Assembly (NCBI GenBank): GCA_944324485.1
Contig: CALUWM010000004.1
Coordinates: 17,994 to 81,993, forward strand
Origin: Candidatus Gastranaerophilales bacterium
Lineage (GTDB): Bacteria; Cyanobacteriota; Vampirovibrionia; Gastranaerophilales; Gastranaerophilaceae
DNA: 64,000 nt
Reading direction: 5' to 3'
This document shows positions 18,598 through 27,483 of this stretch, one piece after another (position 1 is the stretch's first letter; every line of letters begins with the position of its first letter). A program made the position numbers and the translations under genes. Below the pieces are notes generated by a model that was given only the letters and a program-made list of their open reading frames with translations, made no database searches and had not been told where the DNA came from.

Positions 18598-20100
18598 TTA
18601 TTTTCTTAGATTTTTATAACTAAAGCCTGCATAAATTGTTACGCCTATTGTTATCCATACAAAAAACATTGCTACGCTGGATGTGAGCTGTTTGAAGGAA
18701 AATACCATTAACCCGAGACAACATAAAATACCTAAAATCGGAAATAATGGCACAAAAGGAACTTTAAAAGGCCTGTTTAAATTTGGTTCTGTTTTTCTTA
18801 GTACTATAACTGATATACATATTGCTATAAATGCTGTAAATGTGCCATAGTTACAAAGTTCGGCTGATATATTTAAATCCATAAACAAGCTGCAAAAGAT
18901 TATTACAAGTCCTACGCACCATGTCATTATGTGAGGTGTTCTGTATTTTTTGTGTATTGCTCTTAAAACTCTTGGTAAAAATTTGTCTCTGCTCATTGCA
19001 TATAATATTCTTGTTGATGCTAAATGACATATTAAAAATACTGATGCAAGCGCACAAACTGCTGCAACGGATATAAATCCGGCCATGTAATCTTTGTTTA
19101 TAATATGTAGTGCGGCAGCAATAGGAGCTTGTGTATTTATAGATGAAACAGGGCAAATTCCTGTAAGCACAAGCGCAACAAGGATGTATAAAATTGTGCA
19201 GAAAGATAATGTGCCAAGTATAGCTATTGGAAGGTCTTTTTGAGGATTTTTTGTTTCTTCTGCTGCCGTTGAAACAGCGTCAAAACCAATATATGCAAAA
19301 AATATTATAAATGCACCCATTAATATGCCTTCAAGTCCATTTGGAGCAAACGGAACCCAGTTTTCGGGTTTTACATAAAAAGCGCCAACTACAATAAATG
19401 ATATTATCATTAACAGGTTTAAACATACCATTATGGTTGCAAATCTTGTGGATTCTTTTATTCCTTTTATTAAAATTATTGTTGATACGAGTGTTAATAT
19501 AACTACGGGTAAGTTTATTGCAAAAGGAATTGTTCCAAATAAAAAAGGCATTTTGTCATGCACATCTAGTCCATATTTATCGCACATCGCATATATTGAT
19601 CTAAAGTCAGACCTAAGCCAAATAGGAAAATTTACGATAAAATTTGGAAGATGGTTTGAAAATCCTTTCAAGAGTTGAGTTAAATATCCGCACCATGAGC
19701 TGCCTACGGTTATATTTCCAATGACATAATTAAGCATTAAAACCCAGCCTACTATCCAAGAAGCAAATTCGCCAAGTGTTGCATATGTATATGTGTATAC
19801 GCTTCCTGAGACAGGGATAATGGAAGCAACTTCACTGTAACATAGCGCAGAAAAAACACAAGCTATGGCAGCAAGCACCATCGAAAAAATTATAGCAGGT
19901 CCCGCTCCAATGCTTTCCGGTCCACCCTGAATGGCAGTTCCAATTATTGTTAGAATGCCAGTTCCAACTACTGCTCCAATTCCTATTATAAATAAATCAA
20001 AGGCGTTTAGACTTTTCTTTAGTGAGCCGGTTTTAGCCCTTTGAAGAAGTTCCTCTGTTGTTTTTCTATTTATAAGGTTGGTAGCTATTCTTTTAAACAT
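18598..20100 (-). CDS. APC-superfamily amino acid permease (CAT type), second copy
   Basis: A 500-residue membrane transporter with about 12-14 helices. It contains the substrate-binding GAVVGTGI loop of the first helix, the EETKNPQKDLP motif and the RPFKVPF segment near the C terminus that mark cationic-amino-acid-type (CAT/YfnA-like) permeases. It is clearly a paralogue of the adjacent upstream permease, with shared motifs throughout, and its start overlaps that gene by 8 bp. The substrate is not determinable; amino acid/proton symport is the family role. Confidence 0.88.
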   Translation of the reverse strand: MFKRIATNLINRKTTEELLQRAKTGSLKKSLNAFDLFIIGIGAVVGTGILTIIGTAIQGGPESIGAGPAIIFSMVLAAIACVFSALCYSEVASIIPVSGSVYTYTYATLGEFASWIVGWVLMLNYVIGNITVGSSWCGYLTQLLKGFSNHLPNFIVNFPIWLRSDFRSIYAMCDKYGLDVHDKMPFLFGTIPFAINLPVVILTLVSTIILIKGIKESTRFATIMVCLNLLMIISFIVVGAFYVKPENWVPFAPNGLEGILMGAFIIFFAYIGFDAVSTAAEETKNPQKDLPIAILGTLSFCTILYILVALVLTGICPVSSINTQAPIAAALHIINKDYMAGFISVAAVCALASVFLICHLASTRILYAMSRDKFLPRVLRAIHKKYRTPHIMTWCVGLVIIFCSLFMDLNISAELCNYGTFTAFIAICISVIVLRKTEPNLNRPFKVPFVPLFPILGILCCLGLMVFSFKQLTSSVAMFFVWITIGVTIYAGFSYKNLRK

Positions 20101-21688
20101 TATTATCCTTGTTATTTTCTTGTTGCAATTTTCTTTGTTGTTGGTAGCTGTAAGTAAAATAGAACACTATTCCGATTATCACCCATACAGGAAATAAAAC
20201 CCTTGATGTTTTTAGGAATTGCATTGAATATATCATTAGTCCGCCACAACAAAATATACCCATTAGTGGTAAATATGGTGAAAATGGTACTTTAAAGGGT
20301 CTTGGTCTTTTTGGATCGGTTTTTCTTAAAATTAATACGGCAACACATACTATTATAAATGAGGCAAAAGTGCCAAAATTACAAAGTTCTGCTGCAATTG
20401 AAATATTTAGGAATAATGAACCCAATATGCAAATAATACCAACAATAATAGTTAATAAGTGCGGTGTTTTGAATTTTGGGTGTAAGGTTTGTAAAATTTT
20501 TGGCAAAAATCCATCTCTGCTCATTGCGTATAATATTCTCGTTCCCGCTAACATTAATACGAGTAACACTGAGGTTAATCCTGTTAGCGCGCCGATTGAA
20601 ATTAGTCCTGCTACCCAATTTTGTCCAACCATAGACATTGCGCTTGCAATAGGTGCTTGAACATCAATTTTATCAATAGGTACAACGCCAGTTAAAACAA
20701 GTGCGACAAGTACATATACAATAGTGCAAACCCCAAGAGAACCAATTATACCAATCGGAAGATTTTTTTGAGGGTTTTTAGTTTCTTCTGCTGCTGTTGC
20801 AATGGCGTCAAAGCCTATGTAAGCAAAGAAAATTATAAATGCGCCCATAAATATACCATTGAGACCATTTGGCGCAAATGGCGTCCAGTTTTCAGGTTTA
20901 ATATAAAACATTCCGGTTAAAATAAACAATCCTACTACGCCGAGTTTAATTGCCACCATTAACCCTGCCATTTTTGTTGATTCTTTCATTCCTTTGATTA
21001 AGGTCATTATTATAAATAATGTTATACAAATACCGGGGATATTTACGCAAATTGGAATTCCCATAAAATGTGGAATTAGATTGTCGGTATTGCTTCCCAG
21101 CATATTTTTAACGGTTGAATAATCATGTATAAGATATATTGGTGGATTTACGATGCAATCAGGTAAAAATTTTGAAAATCCTTTTATAAATTGCATAAAA
21201 TACCCACTCCAGGCGCTAACAACTGCTATATATCCAACAAGATATTCAAGCATTAAGACCCAACCAATAAGCCAAGCCATAAATTCGCCCATTGTTGCGT
21301 AGGTGTAAAGGTATGCACTTCCTGCTGCAGGTATCATTGAAGCAAATTCCGAATAACAAAGTGCGCTAAAGACACAAGCTAGTGAAGCTAAAATCATTGA
21401 AATTACAAGTCCAGGCCCTGCTCCTAAGGATTCTGCCGACCCTGCTGCTGCAATTCCAACCACGGTGAATATCCCGCTTCCAATAATTGCACCAACACCC
21501 AGTACAATCAGGTCGAATGCACCAAGTGATTTTTTTAAACCTGCTGTCTGTGCTTCTTTGAGCATATTGTCAGGATTTTTTATTGTTAAAAGATTTTTAA
21601 CAAATTTTGCAATTATACTAATTTCAGCTCCCTGTGTTGAATTAGCGGTATCTAATTCATTTTCTTTAAAATTGTTCAAGTTGTTCAT
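20093..21688 (-). CDS. APC-superfamily amino acid permease (CAT type), first copy
   Basis: A 531-residue paralogue of the downstream permease. It carries the GAIIGSGIF first-helix loop, EETKNPQKNLP and RPFKVPF, and a longer N-terminal cytoplasmic tail of about 50 residues. Likely role: uptake of amino acids across the inner membrane. It lies 13 bp downstream of glyQ in an aroF-glyQ-permease-permease run. The tandem pair shares enough sequence to suggest duplication followed by divergence. Confidence 0.88.
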   Translation of the reverse strand: MNNLNNFKENELDTANSTQGAEISIIAKFVKNLLTIKNPDNMLKEAQTAGLKKSLGAFDLIVLGVGAIIGSGIFTVVGIAAAGSAESLGAGPGLVISMILASLACVFSALCYSEFASMIPAAGSAYLYTYATMGEFMAWLIGWVLMLEYLVGYIAVVSAWSGYFMQFIKGFSKFLPDCIVNPPIYLIHDYSTVKNMLGSNTDNLIPHFMGIPICVNIPGICITLFIIMTLIKGMKESTKMAGLMVAIKLGVVGLFILTGMFYIKPENWTPFAPNGLNGIFMGAFIIFFAYIGFDAIATAAEETKNPQKNLPIGIIGSLGVCTIVYVLVALVLTGVVPIDKIDVQAPIASAMSMVGQNWVAGLISIGALTGLTSVLLVLMLAGTRILYAMSRDGFLPKILQTLHPKFKTPHLLTIIVGIICILGSLFLNISIAAELCNFGTFASFIIVCVAVLILRKTDPKRPRPFKVPFSPYLPLMGIFCCGGLMIYSMQFLKTSRVLFPVWVIIGIVFYFTYSYQQQRKLQQENNKDNNV

Positions 21689-21701
21689 TTGCCTCTTTCT
21701 G

Positions 21702-22577
21702 CTATTTCTTAATTAAAGGAAAGCACATTGCTTCTCTTTGTTTTACGTATAGTTCTGCTACTTTTGATGCCAGAGTTCTTACTCTTGCTATATAATTTAT
21801 TCTTTCATCTTTGCTTATTACCCCTCTTGCATCAAGAAGGTTAAAAGTATGCGAACACTTTAACACCCAGTCGTATGCAGGGAGTACTATTCCTGCTTCC
21901 ATACAGTTTTGAGCTTCTTTTGAGGCTAAATCAAATAATTCAAATAATCTTTCTGGAGAAGAAACTTCAAAATTGTATTTCGACTGTTCTATTTCATTTT
22001 GTAAATAGATATCACCGTATTTAAGGCTATCGTTCCACTTTATGTCAAAAACACTGTTTGTATTTTGTAAATACATAGCGATTCTTTCGAGGCCATAAGT
22101 AATTTCTAATACAACCGGTTTTACCTCAATTCCGCCAACTTGTTGAAAATATGTAAATTGTGTTATTTCCATTCCATCAAGCCAAACCTCCCAGCCGACA
22201 CCAGCAGCACCTAATGTAGGAGATTCCCAATTATCTTCAACAAAGCGAACATCGTGCTTATTTAGGTCAATACCCATTGCACTTAGGGAGTTTAAATATA
22301 GGTCTTGTGCATTGTCGGGAGAAGGTTTTAATATTACTTGATATTGAAAATAATGTCCTAGTCTGTTTGGATTTTCGCCGTATCTTGCATCGGTCGGTCT
22401 TCTACATGGCTCTACCATTGCACAATTAAAAGGTTCAGGACCTAGTGCTCTTAAAAAAGTAGCAGGATTCATTGTGCTAGCACCCTTTTCGATGTCGTAG
22501 GGTTGCTGTATAACACAGTTATTGTCTGACCAGTATTTTGATAGATTTAGAATTAATTGTTGAAAAGTTAGTGCCAT
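21702..22577 (-). CDS. glyQ: Glycyl-tRNA synthetase alpha subunit
   Basis: Catalytic subunit of the bacterial alpha2-beta2 glycyl-tRNA synthetase. The 291 residues match the normal length. Signature segments include [19 protein letters not shown] near the N-terminus, [24 protein letters not shown] and [18 protein letters not shown]. The beta subunit gene (glyS), often adjacent, is not in this window; it must be elsewhere for a functional enzyme. The gene is 8 bp after aroF with ribosome binding site AAGGTG. Confidence 0.97.
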   Translation of the reverse strand: MALTFQQLILNLSKYWSDNNCVIQQPYDIEKGASTMNPATFLRALGPEPFNCAMVEPCRRPTDARYGENPNRLGHYFQYQVILKPSPDNAQDLYLNSLSAMGIDLNKHDVRFVEDNWESPTLGAAGVGWEVWLDGMEITQFTYFQQVGGIEVKPVVLEITYGLERIAMYLQNTNSVFDIKWNDSLKYGDIYLQNEIEQSKYNFEVSSPERLFELFDLASKEAQNCMEAGIVLPAYDWVLKCSHTFNLLDARGVISKDERINYIARVRTLASKVAELYVKQREAMCFPLIKK

Positions 22578-22585
22578 TTTTCACC

Positions 22586-23623
22586 TTATTTACTGTTTTT
22601 GTTATCGTAATCTATTCTTCCGATTAATTTATTAAGCGCTTTTGTAGTTTCCTTGAATTGTTCAATATTTAAGCTTTGTGCACCATCACACATAGCATTA
22701 TCCGGATCATGGTGTACTTCAAACATTAGTCCGTGTGCGCCCGCAACAAGAGCAGCTTTTCCCATTGGTTCAATCAGATATCTTTTACCCGTTCCGTGTG
22801 AAGGATCTACAATAATTGGTAGGTGAGAGTATTTTCTTATTATCGGAACAGCTGCAATATCAAGTACATTTCTTGAAAATTGTGTGTCGAATCCTTTGAC
22901 TCCTCTTTCACACAAGATAACATTTGGATTTCCGTTTGATACAACATATTCAGCTGCAAGTAAGAATTCTTTTATAGTGGCTGCCGGTCCTCTTTTTATC
23001 ATGACAGGCTTTTTTATTCTTCCAAGAGCCTTAAGTAATTTGAAATTTTGCATATTTCTTGCGCCAACTTGAAGAATATCTGCGTATTTGCAAAGTAGAG
23101 ATATATCCATTGTGTCCATTACTTCAGTTACTACAAGAAGTCCTGTTTTTTCTCTTGCTTGTGCAAGATATTGAAGACCTTTTTCTTCTAATCCTTGGAA
23201 GTCATAGGGGCTTGTTCTTGGTTTAAATGCGCCACCTCTTAGGAATTGACATCCCATTTCCTTTGCTGCTGTTGCAACTTTTAAAAGACCTTCAAAGTCT
23301 TTTTCAACTGAGCATGGTCCAACCATTAAGACGGGTCTTTCAAGACCTCCAATTTTAACTCCGTTTGGAAATTTTATTATTGTGTCTTCAGGATGAGCGA
23401 TTCTTGAGACAAGTTTATAGGGTTCTTGTATTTTTTTTACTTCCCTTACACCCTCAAGAGCTGCTATATTTTCAGAATTTAAATCTTTTTTATCTCCGAT
23501 AACAGCTACCACATTTAAAAGCTCTCCATTGTTTACTTGAGCTTTTAGTCCCCTGTCTTCTATATATTTCACTACCTTATTCAATTGGTCAATTGTTGCG
23601 TTGTGCTCCATTACAATAATCAT
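22586..23623 (-). CDS. aroF: 3-deoxy-7-phosphoheptulonate synthase (DAHP synthase, type I beta)
   Basis: First enzyme of the shikimate pathway, condensing PEP and erythrose-4-phosphate. The 345-residue protein has an N-terminal ACT-like/FeS-type regulatory domain (residues 1-70) fused to the TIM-barrel catalytic domain with MVGPCSVE, LRGGAFKPRTSPYDFQG, VGARNMQN, KRGPAATIKEF and the VDPSHGTGKR motifs. This domain order is that of feedback-regulated type I beta enzymes. First gene of the minus-strand operon leading into glyQ, with GGAGAATAACAACA before its start. Confidence 0.95.
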   Translation of the reverse strand: MIIVMEHNATIDQLNKVVKYIEDRGLKAQVNNGELLNVVAVIGDKKDLNSENIAALEGVREVKKIQEPYKLVSRIAHPEDTIIKFPNGVKIGGLERPVLMVGPCSVEKDFEGLLKVATAAKEMGCQFLRGGAFKPRTSPYDFQGLEEKGLQYLAQAREKTGLLVVTEVMDTMDISLLCKYADILQVGARNMQNFKLLKALGRIKKPVMIKRGPAATIKEFLLAAEYVVSNGNPNVILCERGVKGFDTQFSRNVLDIAAVPIIRKYSHLPIIVDPSHGTGKRYLIEPMGKAALVAGAHGLMFEVHHDPDNAMCDGAQSLNIEQFKETTKALNKLIGRIDYDNKNSK

Positions 23624-23720
23624 TTGTTGTTATTCTCCAATCTATGCTGTGAATGTTGCATTTAAAATTCAACCACAAATATGGTTTTATGTATAGCAGT
23701 TATTAAGAAATGTTGTTTTA

Positions 23721-23729
23721 TGTTATGAT
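23721..23729 (+). promoter_or_regulatory. Extended -10 promoter giving a leaderless rnhA transcript
   Basis: TGTTATGAT (TG, one base, TATGAT at 23724-23729) ends 6 nt before the rnhA ATG, the spacing expected for transcription starting at the start codon. No Shine-Dalgarno sequence is present. Confidence 0.55.
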
Positions 23730-23735
23730 TTTTTT

Positions 23736-24221
23736 ATGAAAAAACCCTTGGTTGAAATTTATACAGATGGTGCATGTGCAAATAACCCAGGAAAAGGTGG
23801 TTATGGTGCAATTTTATTTTATAAAGACTCTGAAGGTGAAATTCACGAAAAAAGAATTTCAAAAGGTTTTAAAAATACAACAAATAACAGAATGGAGCTG
23901 CTTGCCGTAGTTGATTCTTTGTTGTTATTAAAAAAACCATGCGATATAAAATTATATTCTGATTCAAAGTATGTGGTTGATTCTATTAATCAAAAATGGC
24001 TAGATGGTTGGATTTTAAAAAATTGGAAGCTTAATACCTCTAATCCTGTCAAAAACATTGACTTATGGCAAAAATTCCTCGAAGTAAGAAAAAATCATAA
24101 TATTGAATTTATTTGGGTAAAGGGTCATGCTTCAAATAAGTATAATGAGTTATGCGACAAAATGGCAGTAGAAGCAAGGAATTCTGAAATATTACATGAT
24201 GATTTGGGGTTTAATGTTTAA
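23736..24221 (+). CDS. rnhA: Ribonuclease HI
   Basis: Cleaves the RNA strand of RNA-DNA hybrids. The 161-residue product has the active-site acids and histidine in order: D11 (IYTDGAC), E54 (NRMELLAV), D76 (LYSDSKYV), H131 (VKGHAS) and D141. The NNPGKGGYGAI loop is typical. The basic handle region of E. coli RNase HI is present in short form (QKWLDGWILKNWK). A promoter box sits directly before the start codon. Its 3' end overlaps a small convergent gene by 4 bp. Confidence 0.96.
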   Translation: MKKPLVEIYTDGACANNPGKGGYGAILFYKDSEGEIHEKRISKGFKNTTNNRMELLAVVDSLLLLKKPCDIKLYSDSKYVVDSINQKWLDGWILKNWKLNTSNPVKNIDLWQKFLEVRKNHNIEFIWVKGHASNKYNELCDKMAVEARNSEILHDDLGFNV

Positions 24222-24427
24222 AATAACAGCCTTCTTGTATCACAGCAAGGTAGTGCCGTTGTGTGAATTATAAAATCATTTAATGGTTGAAGGTGTTTTA
24301 TCATAAAATTTTTGTTTTTTATTTTTTCATAACAAATTGTAGAGTCAAATTCTTGTGAAAAATACTCTACCAGGTTGCTCTCTTGAGGGGTTTTTGCGTA
24401 ATCTTTTAATATTTTTACAATTTCCAT
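24218..24427 (-). CDS. Small hypothetical protein
   Basis: A 69-residue frame convergent with rnhA. The protein has an acidic, helix-forming N-terminal half (MEIVKILKDYAKTP, YFSQEFDS) and a C-terminal CC pair (LPCCDTRR). It is unrecognised, with no membrane or signal segment. There is no clear Shine-Dalgarno sequence; a TATAAA box lies 4 nt before the ATG, resembling other leaderless-looking starts here. It may be a real small gene or a chance frame. Confidence 0.45.
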   Translation of the reverse strand: MEIVKILKDYAKTPQESNLVEYFSQEFDSTICYEKIKNKNFMIKHLQPLNDFIIHTTALPCCDTRRLLF

Positions 24428-24490
24428 TACATTTATAATAATCCACCATATGGATGAATTTATTTAAAATAATGAAAAATTTTACATATC

Positions 24491-25456
24491 TTAATTTAAG
24501 AAGTTTTTATTTATTTTAATTTCGCTTATCTTTTTTCCGATTTTTTTGTTGGAAGCTTGAATTCCCATAGTTCTTAGTTCTTCTGTCATTTTGAAGAGTT
24601 GATTTTGTGAAGTTATTTTTTGGAATTCTTTGTTAAATTGTTCATTACTTTCATTTATCTGTTCTTTTATTTTGTATAAATTTTGAGAATGTTTGGCAAT
24701 AAGTTCGTATATGTTTTCTGCGATATTTATAATTTGTTGTATATTTTTTGCTTGTTTTTCTTGACTCCAAAGAAGTTTTGTTAGTCTTAGTGTTGTTAAT
24801 ATTGATGAATTGCCAACTATGATAATATTTTTTTCATTTGCATTTTTAATAACTGAAATATAGTCGCAATCTGTGTATATTTCTGTAATTACAGGCTCAA
24901 GTGGAATATACATTAAAATAAAATCCGGTTGATTTATATTTTTTGCACTTTCATAGTTTTTGTTTGAAAGGTTGTTTATTGTTGTGTTTAAATCTTTTAT
25001 AAATTCATTTTTCTTTGAGTTGTCATTTTTGTATTCGATATATTTTTCAAGATTTACTTTGCAATCAATTAAAATAGATTTTTCATTTGGGAGTTTTATT
25101 AAAAAATCCGGCTTAATTTTTTTATTTTCTGAGTTTTCTGTATTGAATTGTTTTATATAGTCGACATTTTCAGTAGGGTAACAAACCTTGATAATGTTTT
25201 CAAGACAATTTTCGCCATATTGACCCTTTAGATTTTGGTTAGTGGTTAGAGTTTTTGCTAATTTAGTTGCTTCAAACATTGTTTGAGTTAATTCTTTTGA
25301 GCTTATAATATTTTGCAACTTGTATTCTTCTATTGTTTTTTTTAATTCATCCAGAGTTGTTATTAGAGAATTTTTGTTATCTTTTTTGAATATTAAAAAT
25401 GCGATTAAAAAACCAATAGAAAATATTGATAAGTATATAAAAATTTCGTTAGTCAT
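24491..25456 (-). CDS. rmuC: DNA recombination protein RmuC
   Basis: A 321-residue RmuC family protein: one N-terminal membrane helix (about residues 5-23), a coiled coil (about 30-75) and the RmuC nuclease-like domain (about 80-300) with GQYGENCLENIIK, the KPDFLIKLPNEKSILIDCKVNLEKY segment (a D...D-x-K pattern of the PD-(D/E)XK fold) and ADFILMYIPLEP-like sequence. RmuC limits recombination at inverted repeats. It is shorter than the E. coli protein (about 475), as in many Gram-negatives. Ribosome binding site GAGGTAAAA. Confidence 0.92.
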   Translation of the reverse strand: MTNEIFIYLSIFSIGFLIAFLIFKKDNKNSLITTLDELKKTIEEYKLQNIISSKELTQTMFEATKLAKTLTTNQNLKGQYGENCLENIIKVCYPTENVDYIKQFNTENSENKKIKPDFLIKLPNEKSILIDCKVNLEKYIEYKNDNSKKNEFIKDLNTTINNLSNKNYESAKNINQPDFILMYIPLEPVITEIYTDCDYISVIKNANEKNIIIVGNSSILTTLRLTKLLWSQEKQAKNIQQIINIAENIYELIAKHSQNLYKIKEQINESNEQFNKEFQKITSQNQLFKMTEELRTMGIQASNKKIGKKISEIKINKNFLN

Positions 25457-25556
25457 TTTTACCTCTTTGATTTGTCTGAATTATAACTTTTTTAAATTTA
25501 TTTTGCAATTTTCTATTCATAAAATAAAATATATTATAGAAATTGAGGAGAATATT

Positions 25557-25973
25557 GTGCTTAAAAAGTTGATATTATTAGCCCTGTTTTTGTTTCTTGC
25601 TTCAGTTAAAGCAGCATATGCGATTGATTGGGTTGAACTGACTACTCCATTAGGAAAATCAGTTGCTTTGGATAAAGATAGTATTTTAGAGCTTGATGGC
25701 TATTATTTTTATAATATCAAGTATAAAAATGCTCATAATTCTTATTATACCGTTGTTACAATTCAATCAGGAGTTGCTCATCCTTTTTCTGCAAGAATCA
25801 AATTCTATCCATTAGATGAATATGTTTCTTTGAAAGGTGATTATAAAAATATTGCTTTAAATAAAACAAAAAAACTTGAAGCAACAACATATGATTCAGT
25901 TGTAGGAACTTGTTACAGAGAAGTTAAAAAAATAAAAAAAGGGTCAAGTATCCCTCAAATTACGTTAAAGTAG
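25557..25973 (+). CDS. Exported protein, surface-adhesin E-like
   Basis: A 138-residue protein starting at GTG 25557, since TTGAGGAG lies 7 nt upstream; a longer in-frame extension upstream has no such site. The signal peptide is LKKLILLALFLFLASVKAAYA (cut after about residue 22). The mature protein begins IDWVELTT and has alternating strands with aromatic pairs (YYFYNIKYKN), similar to the surface-adhesin protein E (PF16747) beta domain. It is therefore probably periplasmic or surface-located; that assignment is by pattern only. One base separates it from the following oxidoreductase gene. Confidence 0.65.
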   Translation: MLKKLILLALFLFLASVKAAYAIDWVELTTPLGKSVALDKDSILELDGYYFYNIKYKNAHNSYYTVVTIQSGVAHPFSARIKFYPLDEYVSLKGDYKNIALNKTKKLEATTYDSVVGTCYREVKKIKKGSSIPQITLK

Positions 25974-25974
25974 T

Positions 25975-27483
25975 ATGGATAAAAATACAAAAATAGCTTT
26001 AATAATTGGTGCCGGTCCGGCTGGACTTGCGACAGCATACGAATTATTAAAAAATAATTCCGGAATACGTCCTGTTATAATTGAAAAACTTGATTGTGTG
26101 GGAGGTTTGTCTAGAACAGTCTATGATGGCAACTTAGGAGTTGACATTGGCGGACATAGACTTTTTACTAAAAATAAATATGTTCAAGATATTTGGAATG
26201 AGTTTTTGCCGGTCCAAAATAGCCCTTCAATAGATGACATATATTGTGAAAGAGAAATTGAATATCCAAAAATCGGGTGCGATCCTAATAAAACCGATGA
26301 TGTTATGTTAATTAGAAAACGTTATTCTACAATTATCTATGACGGTAAAACTTTTCAATATCCAATCAAATTAAATCTTGAAACATTGTCTAATCTTGGT
26401 TTTAAAACATCGTTTTGTGCTGGATTGAGTTATATTAAAAGCTTATTTGTTAAAAGAAAAGAAAATAGCCTTGAAGATTTTTTGATTAATCGTTTTGGAT
26501 TGGTATTATACAGTATTTTTTTTAAATCTTATACAAAAAAAGTTTGGGGTCGTGATGCTTCTTTAATTTCAAGCTGTTGGGGGCACCAAAGGATTCGTAA
26601 ACTGTCTCTTTTTAAGACACTGCTAAATGCCCTTGTTTCAAAATTAAATTTTCTAAAATTTTCAAAAGAAACATCTTTGATTGATGAATTTTACTATCCA
26701 AAACTAGGTTGCTCGCAACTATGGGAAAAAATGGCAAAGTATATTGTAAATAACGGCGGAAAAATAATTTTAAATTCTGAATTTGTCGATTTTATAATAA
26801 AAGACAGAAAAATCATCGGGGTCAGATACAAAAATAATGGCGAAATTAATGAAATTGCTGCTAATTATTTTATTTCTTCTATTCCAATTGCCGATTTAGT
26901 TAAAGGTATAGATGCCCCTTATGACATTAAACAAAATGCTATTAATTTGCCTTATAGGGATTATATTCTTGTAAGTTTTTACACAGATGCTTTTAATTTA
27001 AAAAATAATACAGATTATAAAACAGTAAATAATGCTGCTCCTGAGTGTTGGATATATCTTCAACAAAAGGATGCGATTGCATCTAGAATACAAATTATGA
27101 ATAATTGGTCTCCTTATTTGGTAGGTGATTTTAGAAAAAATTATTTAATTTCGCTTGAATATTTTGTCAATCAGAATGATGATTTTTGGAATTTGTCTGA
27201 TGAGAAAATTATTGAAATTGCATCCTTTGAATGTGAAAAATATAATTTATTTAGAAAGAATAATATTATAAAATCTGCTGTGATTAGAGAATTAAAGGCT
27301 TATCCTGCATATTGGGGAACGTATTTTGAACTTGAAAATACAAAAAAATTCTTGAGTGGTTTTAATAATTTATATTTAATTGGAAGAAATGGGCAACATT
27401 GTTATAATAATATGGATGAAGCCATGATTTCAGGTATCAATGTTGCTAGAAAGATAATTGGCGGTTTTGATTATGAAAAATAA
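25975..27483 (+). CDS. FAD-dependent oxidoreductase (amine-oxidase/UDP-galactopyranose mutase-like)
   Basis: A 502-residue flavoprotein. The N-terminal FAD-binding motif is GAGPAG (12-17) with an acidic residue ending the second strand (EKLDC), followed by GGLSRTV and GGHRLF, the pattern used by amine oxidases, protoporphyrinogen oxidases and UDP-galactopyranose mutase-like proteins. A C-terminal GRNGQHCYNNMDEAMISG segment closes the FAD site. In bacteria such proteins are often encoded in cell-surface polysaccharide clusters, but no such cluster is visible here. Substrate unknown. Confidence 0.75.
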   Translation: MDKNTKIALIIGAGPAGLATAYELLKNNSGIRPVIIEKLDCVGGLSRTVYDGNLGVDIGGHRLFTKNKYVQDIWNEFLPVQNSPSIDDIYCEREIEYPKIGCDPNKTDDVMLIRKRYSTIIYDGKTFQYPIKLNLETLSNLGFKTSFCAGLSYIKSLFVKRKENSLEDFLINRFGLVLYSIFFKSYTKKVWGRDASLISSCWGHQRIRKLSLFKTLLNALVSKLNFLKFSKETSLIDEFYYPKLGCSQLWEKMAKYIVNNGGKIILNSEFVDFIIKDRKIIGVRYKNNGEINEIAANYFISSIPIADLVKGIDAPYDIKQNAINLPYRDYILVSFYTDAFNLKNNTDYKTVNNAAPECWIYLQQKDAIASRIQIMNNWSPYLVGDFRKNYLISLEYFVNQNDDFWNLSDEKIIEIASFECEKYNLFRKNNIIKSAVIRELKAYPAYWGTYFELENTKKFLSGFNNLYLIGRNGQHCYNNMDEAMISGINVARKIIGGFDYEK

